Assembly: GCA_017437345.1 (NCBI GenBank) | Contig: JAFSBJ010000224.1 | Span: 1 to 6,009, forward strand | Reading direction: 5' to 3' | Length of the DNA: 6,009 nucleotides | Source: Clostridia bacterium | GTDB taxonomy: Bacteria; Bacillota_A; Clostridia; UMGS1810 | In this document: positions 1 through 5,969 of the stretch, in pieces | Layout of the letters: the number at the start of each line of letters is the position of its first letter | Position numbering within the stretch: position 1 is the stretch's first letter | Program-made: the position numbers and the translations under genes | The notes under the pieces: generated by a model | What the model was told of the DNA's origin: nothing | What the model saw: only the letters and a program-made list of their open reading frames with translations | The model's database searches: none

Positions 1-2393
1 ACAGTGTTTCTGCTAAAGACAATACTGTTTTTGCTCATCTTCCCGATTTTCACCCTTGGACAATAGAAGACCCGTATCTGTATACCTTTTCTGCAGATAT
101 AACATATTCATCAGGCGAAGCTGAAACTGTTTCCGATACCTTTGGTATGAGAAGCCTATCAGTTTGTGGCAGAGATATTTTGCTTAACGGAAAACCCTTT
201 TATATGAGAGCTGTTATTCGTGGTACTATCTGTCATGACCATCAGAATATCCTCGACCTTCCGGAAGAAGAGTTTTATGCAAAATATATTCGCACAGCCA
301 AAACCTATGGTTTCAATACCATACGCTTCCACTCAAAAATCCCGCCTGATGCATGCTTTAGGGCTGCCGATAAGCTTGGAATGTTTATTCACATTGAGCT
401 TCGTGCCGACGAGGACTCGGAATATGACAACCTTGAAGAAATGGTAAAGGGTGTTGAAGTTGATTTAAGTAACGAAACCATTAAAAAGGTTGCACAAAGA
501 CTGATGAACCACCCATCATTTATGGTATACTGCATAGGCAATGAAATAAAGCATCCCGGTGTAAACCCCCGTGTTCGTGAAATTGCCAATTATATAAAGG
601 AAATAGATTCTTCAAGACTCTTTATTGATACCTGTGCTCATGGCGAGTTTGACCGTGATTATGTTGAGTTTGATGTTCAGCATATGAGCTATTATTATCC
701 TTTTGGCAAAAATGCAGATATGTTTGAAAACACAGATAATCTTCTTGTGTTTGGCTCTTGCACAGGTCTTGACACATCATCCCTTTCAGAAAACGGAGAT
801 GGAAAAATCACAAGAACCATCATTCCTGAGCGGCCTATCATTGCCCATGAGGTTTGCCACTACACAGCTCTGCGCGATTTTGATGCCCTTGCAAAAAAGT
901 TTGAAAAAGCAGGCAAAGAAGCACCGTGGTGGGTTGAAGAAGAAAGAAAAATGATTAAAGCAAAAGGCCTAACCGATATATACCCCCAAATGTTTAAAGC
1001 CAGCAAGTCTTTTCAGCTTATGAGCTGGAAGCTTGCCTTGGAGGGCATTCGCCGCAGTCCTATTCTTCGTGGCTTCCATATGCTTCAGTTTGCCGATACC
1101 GACAGATATGAAAACAGCAACGGTGTTGTAGATTGCTTTGACGAAGTATCAGGTGTTGATGCCGAGCGTTTTCTTCGCTTTAACGGAGACACCGTTCTTC
1201 TTGCAGATATTCCCGTTCGTGCATACTTTGAGGGAGAAACAGTTGTCATACCTGTTTTAGTATCCAACTATTCTCAGATTGAATATGGCATGTGTGATTT
1301 CAGTTATGAGCTTATCGACACAGATACAAACGAAAAACTGATAACAGGCAGCCTTGCAAATTTAGATATTGATAAGCGCGGCTGTTTTGAGCTTGTCAAA
1401 CTGCATATAACCTTCCCCAAAACAGATAAATCCCGTAACCTTCGTCTTATAACGCAGCTTTCATCTTCAAAAACCGGAAAGCAGATAGAAAACGATTGGG
1501 ATGTATGGTGCTTTGAGAATAAACCCGAAAAGCTTGACCTTTCAGATTGTGCTTTTAATCTCACAAGAATAAATGCCCATTCAAGATATAAAAAGCTTTC
1601 TCTCTGTCCTAGAAACGGTGAAAAACTCTATGTGACCGATGTTCTCGATGATAAAGTTTTTCAAGAGCTTGAGCGAGGTGCGAATGTAATTCTTTTCTAT
1701 CGTTCCCCTCTCACCCGTCATGTAAGAGACAGAGATGCAAAACCTGAAAAATACACCTTCCGCACAACCTGGGACCGCTTCAAAGCTGTTATCTGGGATA
1801 GGGGAACAAACTATGGCGGACTCATAAACCGCCCGGAGGCTATAAAAGACTTTCCGCATAGAGGCATTTCAGAGCTTCAGTTTGCCCGTCTAATTGAAGA
1901 TTCCGACAAAATTATTCTTGATGATTTCCCTGTTAAAATAAAACCGATTTTTCAGGAAATTGATAAATGCACCCGTGATCGTTTTGATGCATATACCTAT
2001 TGCTTTAATCTTCCCGAGCTTCAATACGACCGCACACTTCGCCTGTTCTCTCATATATTCGAAATAAATGTAGGTGCAGGAAAGCTTATAGTAACAGGTC
2101 TTAATTTTGAAGGCCTTGGCATACAGCACCCCGAAGCCTGCGGCTTGTTTGAATCACTTATAAATTATGCAAAAAGCTCCGATTTTAAGCCGGAAGCATC
2201 AATAGGTGTTAGTGAGCTTAAAGATCATCTTTTATATAACAGTACTCTTGGTCCTGTTCGCGAGCGAATGATGACACAGTTCTGGCAATTAAATGATACC
2301 CCCGTTGAATCATTGGATTACTGGAACGATTCCAAAAAATACTGTATGGAGGGCGACAGCTTAAGTATAAAAACACAAATGGAGGATAAATAA
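1..2393 (+). CDS. Glycoside hydrolase family 2 protein, 5' partial
   Basis: Retaining exo-glycosidase of the GH2 (LacZ/GusA-like) clan; the exact sugar specificity cannot be read from sequence. The reading frame is open from base 3 to the stop at 2391-2393, giving 796 visible residues. The ATG at 147 is internal, because the codons before it already encode the end of a GH2 sandwich domain (HPWTIEDPYLYTFSADI, then DTFGMRSLSV). Next come the strand ILLNGKPFYMRAV and a TIM barrel (about visible residues 65-390) with GFNTIRFHSK and GMFIHIEL. The expected acid/base Glu is in YCIGNEI (Glu181, codon 543-545). The expected nucleophile Glu is in PIIAHEVCHY (Glu283, codon 849-851). The barrel ends near RGFHMLQFADTDRYENSNG. 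About 400 C-terminal residues follow: a beta-rich part, then an alpha/beta part containing GANVILFYRS, WDRGTNYGGLINRP and VGAGKLIVTGLNFEG. The N-terminal sugar-binding domain lies upstream of the window, so any signal peptide cannot be judged. It is very probably co-transcribed with the esterase gene, one base downstream. Confidence 0.92.
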   Translation, partial: SVSAKDNTVFAHLPDFHPWTIEDPYLYTFSADITYSSGEAETVSDTFGMRSLSVCGRDILLNGKPFYMRAVIRGTICHDHQNILDLPEEEFYAKYIRTAKTYGFNTIRFHSKIPPDACFRAADKLGMFIHIELRADEDSEYDNLEEMVKGVEVDLSNETIKKVAQRLMNHPSFMVYCIGNEIKHPGVNPRVREIANYIKEIDSSRLFIDTCAHGEFDRDYVEFDVQHMSYYYPFGKNADMFENTDNLLVFGSCTGLDTSSLSENGDGKITRTIIPERPIIAHEVCHYTALRDFDALAKKFEKAGKEAPWWVEEERKMIKAKGLTDIYPQMFKASKSFQLMSWKLALEGIRRSPILRGFHMLQFADTDRYENSNGVVDCFDEVSGVDAERFLRFNGDTVLLADIPVRAYFEGETVVIPVLVSNYSQIEYGMCDFSYELIDTDTNEKLITGSLANLDIDKRGCFELVKLHITFPKTDKSRNLRLITQLSSSKTGKQIENDWDVWCFENKPEKLDLSDCAFNLTRINAHSRYKKLSLCPRNGEKLYVTDVLDDKVFQELERGANVILFYRSPLTRHVRDRDAKPEKYTFRTTWDRFKAVIWDRGTNYGGLINRPEAIKDFPHRGISELQFARLIEDSDKIILDDFPVKIKPIFQEIDKCTRDRFDAYTYCFNLPELQYDRTLRLFSHIFEINVGAGKLIVTGLNFEGLGIQHPEACGLFESLINYAKSSDFKPEASIGVSELKDHLLYNSTLGPVRERMMTQFWQLNDTPVESLDYWNDSKKYCMEGDSLSIKTQMEDK
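2381..2385 (+). promoter_or_regulatory. Ribosome binding site of the esterase gene, inside the GH2 3' end
   Basis: GGAGG lies 9 bases before the ATG at 2395 and within the last codons of the GH2 gene (M-E-D-K-stop). The GH2 stop TAA (2391-2393) and the esterase ATG are separated by one base. This fixes the esterase start and suggests translational coupling, with ribosomes finishing GH2 able to re-initiate on the esterase. Confidence 0.8.
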
Positions 2394-2394
2394 A

Positions 2395-3144
2395 ATGATA
2401 CATTCATTTTTACTTATTGGACAATCAAATATGGCAGGAAGAGGCTATGTTACAGATGTTCCGAAAATAGAAAACGACAGAATAAATGTCTTAACAAATG
2501 GTCGTTTTCAGCTTGCTTTCAGCCCCATAAACCCCGACAGAGATGATTCGGGGGTAAACTTAGCAGAAAGCTTTGCAGATGCCTATTCAAAAGAGCATGA
2601 TGTCGATGTTGGTTTAATCCCCTGTGCAGATGGCGGCACATGCCTTGACCAATGGGCAGAAGGCAATTTGCTTTTTGACAGCGCACTCTACTGTGCAGAA
2701 TTAGCAAGCAGAACTTCTCAGATAGTTGGCGTGCTATGGCATCAGGGTGAGAGTGATTGTTCACCGTCTCTGTATCCATATTATGAAGAAAAGTTTTTAA
2801 AAATCATGGAAGCATTCAGAAGAAAATTAGGTCTTCATAAAGTTCCTTTCATATTAGGCGGATTGGGTGATTTCCTTTCTGAATGTATATATGACGATAA
2901 TTTAAAAAACTATACCAAAATCAACGACACACTGATGAAAATTGCTATGGAAAACGAAATGACCGGTTTTGCTTCTGCAAAAGGTCTCACAGCAAATCCG
3001 GATAATCTGCATTTTAACGCAGTTTCCTTAAGGGAATTTGGATTAAGATATTATTCCGAATGGAAAAAGTTTGAAGATAAAATAGCTGTTGATAATGAAG
3101 CTGTAAAATATAATGACATACGAACAAAATTAGAAAGATTCTGA
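2395..3144 (+). CDS. SGNH/SASA-family carbohydrate acetylesterase (CE6-like), cytoplasmic
   Basis: Predicted to remove O-acetyl groups from sugars (acetyl-xylan/sialate O-acetylesterase superfamily, SASA domain); the substrate is not determinable. The 249 residues are almost entirely one domain. The nucleophile block is IGQSNMAGRG at residues 8-17, with Ser11. A glycine block follows at SGVNLAESFADAY (Gly53). PCADGGTCLDQW lies at 77-87. The GVLWHQGESD block at 112-121 matches the WHQGE signature of the family. The catalytic Asp/His pair is in PDNLHF (Asp203, His206). All expected SGNH catalytic residues are present, so it should be active. There is no signal peptide: the protein begins directly with the first beta strand (MIHSFLLIGQ), pointing to action in the cytoplasm. 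The start is supported by GGAGG 9 bases upstream. About 25 C-terminal residues (EDKIAVDNEAV onward) extend past the domain and look like a polar tail. Its place right after a GH2 gene suggests that the two jointly process an acetylated oligosaccharide. Confidence 0.88.
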   Translation: MIHSFLLIGQSNMAGRGYVTDVPKIENDRINVLTNGRFQLAFSPINPDRDDSGVNLAESFADAYSKEHDVDVGLIPCADGGTCLDQWAEGNLLFDSALYCAELASRTSQIVGVLWHQGESDCSPSLYPYYEEKFLKIMEAFRRKLGLHKVPFILGGLGDFLSECIYDDNLKNYTKINDTLMKIAMENEMTGFASAKGLTANPDNLHFNAVSLREFGLRYYSEWKKFEDKIAVDNEAVKYNDIRTKLERF

Positions 3145-3169
3145 TAGTTCGTGTAATAGATAAATCAAA

Positions 3170-3176
3170 AGAGGTG
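3170..3176 (+). promoter_or_regulatory. Ribosome binding site deciding the start of the repeat protein
   Basis: AGAGGTG, complementary to the 16S rRNA 3' end over GAGGTG, ends 6 bases before the ATG at 3183. An in-frame GTG at 3174 is part of this site itself and so cannot be the start. Choosing ATG 3183 also places the lysine pair of the signal peptide at the very N-terminus. The gap from the esterase stop is only 38 bases and has no terminator-like hairpin, so these genes likely share a transcript. Confidence 0.8.
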
Positions 3177-3182
3177 CAGTCT

Positions 3183-5897
3183 ATGAATAAAAAATTTATT
3201 TCATGGGTTCTTATGTTGCTCATAATTTTAACAAGTGCAAATATTTCTTATGCTTCCACTAAAATAACAACAGTAAACGAAAGCCAGTCAGGTACATTAA
3301 TTGAAGATGGTAGAATACTTACATCCGATGTTATGACTCAAAACGGTAGGTTTGGTATTATTAACTTTGATTTAACTCAGTGTATTCGTGAGCTTTATTT
3401 AGCAAATACTGTTAAGTTAAATGTTAAATCAAATGTTTACTCCGCTAATAAGTCGAACTCTTTTGCTATAGAAATAATATCGGACAGCAAAGAAATATAT
3501 GCAGATCTCACTCACAATTATAATGAAGCTGTTGTAGGCGGAGTGCTTTCTGATGGAATAGAAATATATCGTTCATCGGAAATTGGTAACAATGGCACGG
3601 AACACACAACAGCAAATATTAAGAATCTAATCATAGAAGCATTAGAGAGTGGAAATAATAATAATCTCTCTCTAAGATTAGTTTTATTGAGCGGTGCTGT
3701 AGTAGCTCTTCAGAAAAATCTGGAACTTATTATAGAATATAGTGATACTGCAGAAAGTGATAATACATATTGCAGTTTAATGGCAAGTAAATTTGATATC
3801 AACTCTGTTGAAGGTGTTTCATCGGGCGAGATTAATGGAAATTTTGATTTGCCTCTGTTCTATAAGGGTGTAGAAATTCTGTGGTCATCCAATAATGATG
3901 CAATAAAAATTTCAGCACATGATGACCAGAGAGCAGTTGTAACTAAGAGTGAAGATTCTTCTACCCCTGTTACCTTAACCGCAGTATTCACCAATAAATC
4001 TCTTTCAACCTTTGTTTTCAGAGAGTTCAATGTAAGTGTTCCAAGAATTGAGCCAATAGATATAGCTGCAAACAAATTTAATAACACCTATAAAGTAAGT
4101 GACGAAGACTACGGTGCTATTACCAAAAAGCTTAATCTGACATCAAGCTTTGAAGGCTATGATGTAAGCTGGGTATCTTCAAATAATAGCATTGTAAACC
4201 AAATCACGGGAGAGATTAATGCTTCAAAAGATGCAGATGTGGTTGTTTCTCTCACTCCAACTATTTCCTCTGATGGCACCTCACGAACATTAAACACCAT
4301 TAGTGTAACAGTTAAAAGAGACATAAGCACTACAGTAAGCCTCCCTATCGCAAGTGCAGGAATACTAATCAGCGATGGCAGAATACTAGCCGATGAAAGC
4401 CCCACAGCTTATCCAAGCGGTAGATTTGGTGTTATCAACTTTGACCTGACTCCATATATTCCTGAAATCTATCTTGCAAAGAGCGTTAAATTAAATATGA
4501 AGTCTGCGTGCTATAGTGCCAATAAAAATGACCCGCTTGATTTAGCAATTATTTCCGATGCTTTTGAAGAATATGCAGACCTTACCCATACTCATGCTCA
4601 GGCAGTAAATGCAGGACTTCTTGGTGAAATGCCAATAATCTATCATGCCGATGCAATAGGGAACTATGGAACCTCCCACACATCATCCGACATCAAGGAT
4701 ATAATCCTTAAAGAAATAGAAAACGGAAATGATAATAAGCTAAGCCTGAGATTAACAACAACTCAGGGTGTGGCATCATTGCAAAGAGACTTAACTCTTG
4801 ACATAAAATATGAATCCGATGCAACACTTAGCGAAAAATATTATAAAGAAATATTAAAGAGCTTTAATATTGAAACTGAGGCAAATATCACATCCGATGC
4901 GATAGATGATAGCTTCACTCTTCCCACATTCTATAAAGGCTCAAAAATAATCTGGACATCAGATAAGGAAAACATCACTGTTTCATCCGATGGAATGGCA
5001 AGTGTAAAAAAATCTGCAGATGGCGATGTGTTGGTAACCCTCACAGCAAATCTTTCCTATAAAGATGGTTCAAGCTATCAGAAAGACTTTACACTAAAAG
5101 TTCTTCAAAAAGACTATATAGATGTTTTAGCCGATAGCTTTAATGAAAACTACAGAGTAAGTGATGAAGATTACAGCACAATCACAAAGGATTTGAAATT
5201 AGATAAAACCTTTGAAGGTAATCCGATAAGCTGGGTTTCTTCAAATGATGCTGTTGTCAACTCAGATTCAGGCAGAGTTATCCGCTCAGAAACTGAGGAT
5301 ATTCAGGTTACACTCACCCCAACTATTTTCTATGGCGGAGAGTCCAGAACTTTGAAACCCATAAATGTAATGGTTAAAAAGATAACGCCAACCACTGCGT
5401 TAGCCTCATTTACTACTGCAGGAACACTGATTAGTGGCAACAGAATACTTACAGACGATAACCCGAGCACATATTTAACAGGTAGATTTGGTGTTATAAA
5501 CATTGATTTAACAGACTATCTGTCGCAGCTTTATAAAGCCAACACCGTAAAATTAAAATTAAAGTCGGGTGCTTTTGGCGATACAAAGCTTAATGCATTT
5601 GCTTTAGAAATTATACCCGATGGCAAAGAAAGCTACACAGATTTCAGTAAAACCTATGACGAAGCTGTTGCGGCGGGCGTTCTTAGTGATGGCACTCAGA
5701 TATACTATGCAACTGAGATTGGTTATAATAATGCACAGCACACAACAGCCGATATTAAGGATGTACTCATAAAAGAACTTGAAAGCGGAAATAACAATAT
5801 AATTTCATTGAGGCTTGTTGCTGTAAATGGCAATGTAACTCTTCAAAGATTTGCCGAGCTTGAAATCAAATATGATGCTTCACATTTGACAGACTAA
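3183..5897 (+). CDS. Secreted modular repeat protein: three copies of an unassigned beta-rich module alternating with Ig-like domain pairs
   Basis: Function unknown; a role in extracellular glycan binding or adhesion is inferred from architecture and neighbours. The protein has 904 residues from ATG 3183. Residues 1-24 are a signal peptide: NKK, then a hydrophobic stretch from FISW to ILT, with predicted cleavage after SYA. Modules, in residues: A1 29-186, Ig1a 194-287, Ig1b 288-378, A2 385-543, Ig2a 548-641, Ig2b 642-732, A3 739-897. The A modules share GxLI..RIL, GRFG(V/I)IN.DLT, (V)KL..KS, IKD..I.E.E.GN.N, SLRL and a closing I.Y strand. They loosely recall DNRLRE/CBM96-like beta-sandwiches, but I cannot assign them firmly. 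The Ig-like units resemble the atypical bacterial Ig family (aBig_2): LP.FYKG..I.W.S, SWVSSN, VTLTA or LTPTI. No glycosidase, esterase or lyase motif is visible. No LPXTG, SLH, dockerin or C-terminal membrane segment is visible either; the chain stops seven residues after A3 (ends ASHLTD). There is no lipobox cysteine, so release by signal peptidase I is expected. Confidence 0.88.
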   Translation: MNKKFISWVLMLLIILTSANISYASTKITTVNESQSGTLIEDGRILTSDVMTQNGRFGIINFDLTQCIRELYLANTVKLNVKSNVYSANKSNSFAIEIISDSKEIYADLTHNYNEAVVGGVLSDGIEIYRSSEIGNNGTEHTTANIKNLIIEALESGNNNNLSLRLVLLSGAVVALQKNLELIIEYSDTAESDNTYCSLMASKFDINSVEGVSSGEINGNFDLPLFYKGVEILWSSNNDAIKISAHDDQRAVVTKSEDSSTPVTLTAVFTNKSLSTFVFREFNVSVPRIEPIDIAANKFNNTYKVSDEDYGAITKKLNLTSSFEGYDVSWVSSNNSIVNQITGEINASKDADVVVSLTPTISSDGTSRTLNTISVTVKRDISTTVSLPIASAGILISDGRILADESPTAYPSGRFGVINFDLTPYIPEIYLAKSVKLNMKSACYSANKNDPLDLAIISDAFEEYADLTHTHAQAVNAGLLGEMPIIYHADAIGNYGTSHTSSDIKDIILKEIENGNDNKLSLRLTTTQGVASLQRDLTLDIKYESDATLSEKYYKEILKSFNIETEANITSDAIDDSFTLPTFYKGSKIIWTSDKENITVSSDGMASVKKSADGDVLVTLTANLSYKDGSSYQKDFTLKVLQKDYIDVLADSFNENYRVSDEDYSTITKDLKLDKTFEGNPISWVSSNDAVVNSDSGRVIRSETEDIQVTLTPTIFYGGESRTLKPINVMVKKITPTTALASFTTAGTLISGNRILTDDNPSTYLTGRFGVINIDLTDYLSQLYKANTVKLKLKSGAFGDTKLNAFALEIIPDGKESYTDFSKTYDEAVAAGVLSDGTQIYYATEIGYNNAQHTTADIKDVLIKELESGNNNIISLRLVAVNGNVTLQRFAELEIKYDASHLTD
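3267..3740 (+). repeat. Beta-rich module A1 (first of three)
   Basis: Codes for residues 29-186 of the secreted protein. Landmarks are DGRILTSD, GRFGIINFDLT, VKLNVKS, YADLTHNYNEAV, GVLSDG, EIGNNGTEHTT, LESGNNNN and SLRLV, closing with LELIIEY. It is two residues shorter than A2 and A3 just before GRFG (MTQN against PTAYPS and PSTYLT). The alternating hydrophobic pattern suggests a beta-sandwich. Confidence 0.8.
3762..4316 (+). repeat. First pair of atypical bacterial Ig-like domains (Ig1a, Ig1b)
   Basis: Codes for residues 194-378. Ig1a runs from the helix-like lead LMASKFDI through FDLPLFYKGVEILWSSN and PVTLTAVF to FNVSVPR. Ig1b runs from IDIAANKFNNTYKVSDEDY through FEGYDVSWVSSN and VSLTPTISSDGTSRTL to ISVTVKR. 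The W-S-S-N core, the LTA/LTPTI strand and the terminal V.V strand fit aBig_2-like Ig folds, which usually act as spacers in Gram-positive surface proteins. Confidence 0.72.
4335..4811 (+). repeat. Beta-rich module A2 (second of three)
   Basis: Codes for residues 385-543. It carries DGRILADE, GRFGVINFDLTPYIPEIYLA, VKLNMKS, YADLTH, IKDIILKEIENGNDN, SLRL and LTLDIKY. It is the most divergent copy in the middle: the GVLSDG seen in A1 and A3 is GLLGEM here, and LESGNNN is IENGNDN. The GRFG motif lies 358 residues after that of A1. Confidence 0.8.
4824..5378 (+). repeat. Second pair of atypical bacterial Ig-like domains (Ig2a, Ig2b)
   Basis: Codes for residues 548-732 and mirrors the first pair in order and length. 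Ig2a has LKSFNIETEANITSD, FTLPTFYKGSKIIWTSD and VTLTANLSYKDG. Ig2b has DVLADSFNENYRVSDEDY, TFEGNPISWVSSN and VTLTPTIFYGGESRTL. Ig2a matches Ig1a and Ig2b matches Ig1b better than a and b match each other, so the whole A-Ig-Ig trio was duplicated as a block. Confidence 0.72.
5397..5873 (+). repeat. Beta-rich module A3 (third, C-terminal copy)
   Basis: Codes for residues 739-897. It has GTLISGNRILTDD, GRFGVINIDLT, VKLKLKS, GVLSDGTQIYYATEIG, HTTADIKDVLIKELESGNNN, SLRLV and LEIKY. The DLTH of A1 and A2 is DFSK here. It is not followed by an Ig-like pair; the protein ends seven residues later, so the module both opens and closes the mature chain. Confidence 0.8.
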
Positions 5898-5902
5898 TCA
5901 TA

Positions 5903-5932
5903 TTTAAAACAATATATTATATTCCATATAAT
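5903..5932 (+). promoter_or_regulatory. Possible sigma-A promoter for the downstream gene
   Basis: A perfect TATAAT at 5927-5932 is preceded, 18 bases upstream, by TTTAAA at 5903-5908 (four of six matches to TTGACA). A perfect TTGACA also occurs at 5886-5891, but its best partner, TATATT at 5913-5918, is 21 bases away, which is too far. Initiation would fall about 30 bases before the ATG at 5970. Such matches are easily met by chance in an AT-rich spacer, and the -10 sits inside an inverted repeat. Confidence 0.28.
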
Positions 5933-5937
5933 ATTTT
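5911..5937. repeat. AT-only inverted repeat in the spacer
   Basis: ATATTATAT (5914-5922) and ATATAATAT (5926-5934) are perfect reverse complements around a 3-base loop TCC. After one mismatch, two more A-T pairs extend the stem (5911-5912 with 5936-5937). A short run of T follows (5934-5937). The stem contains no G-C pair, so it would be a weak terminator at best. It may instead be a chance product of the AT-rich spacer, or an operator-like palindrome overlapping the TATAAT. Confidence 0.4.
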
Positions 5938-5955
5938 AAATATAAAAAATAATTT

Positions 5956-5960
5956 AGGAG
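5956..5960 (+). promoter_or_regulatory. Ribosome binding site of the truncated fourth gene
   Basis: AGGAG ends 9 bases before the ATG at 5970. An in-frame ATG at 5961 directly abuts the site with no spacer, so 5970 is the preferred start. Confidence 0.75.
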
Positions 5961-5969
5961 ATGTATAAA

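Noticed and set aside
147..149. ATG at 147 as the start of the glycosidase
   Set aside because: The frame is open to the left edge, and the preceding codons encode recognisable GH2 sandwich-domain sequence (PWTIEDPYLYTF), so the gene begins upstream of the window. No ribosome binding site precedes 147.
3089..3114. Promoter-like TTGATA and TATAAT near the esterase 3' end
   Set aside because: The hexamers are only 14 bases apart, too close for a sigma-A promoter, and they lie within esterase codons. The AT-rich composition makes chance matches likely.
3174..3176. GTG at 3174 as the start of the repeat protein
   Set aside because: It lies inside the ribosome binding site AGAGGTG, whose spacing fits ATG 3183. 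Starting at 3183 also gives a standard signal peptide.
389..4405. Several 60-92 codon frames on the minus strand and in other frames (for example 1581-1859 and 2519-2779 minus, 703-954 plus)
   Set aside because: They lie inside strongly supported + strand genes, show no recognisable domain and have no convincing ribosome binding sites. They are shadow frames.
4983..5030. Dockerin or EF-hand-like calcium site around SSDGMASV and SADGDV
   Set aside because: The duplicated DxNxDG helix pattern of dockerins is missing, and the stretch fits the strand-turn layout of the Ig-like domain.
3267..5873. CRISPR array or mobile-element terminal repeats
   Set aside because: The repetition is protein-level duplication of domains with a period near 1.07 kb in one intact reading frame. 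There are no short regular repeats with spacers, no transposase and no flanking inverted ends.
5911..5937. Rho-independent terminator after the repeat protein
   Set aside because: The stem has no G-C pairs and the T run is only four bases, so it does not meet normal terminator strength. It is kept only as an inverted repeat.
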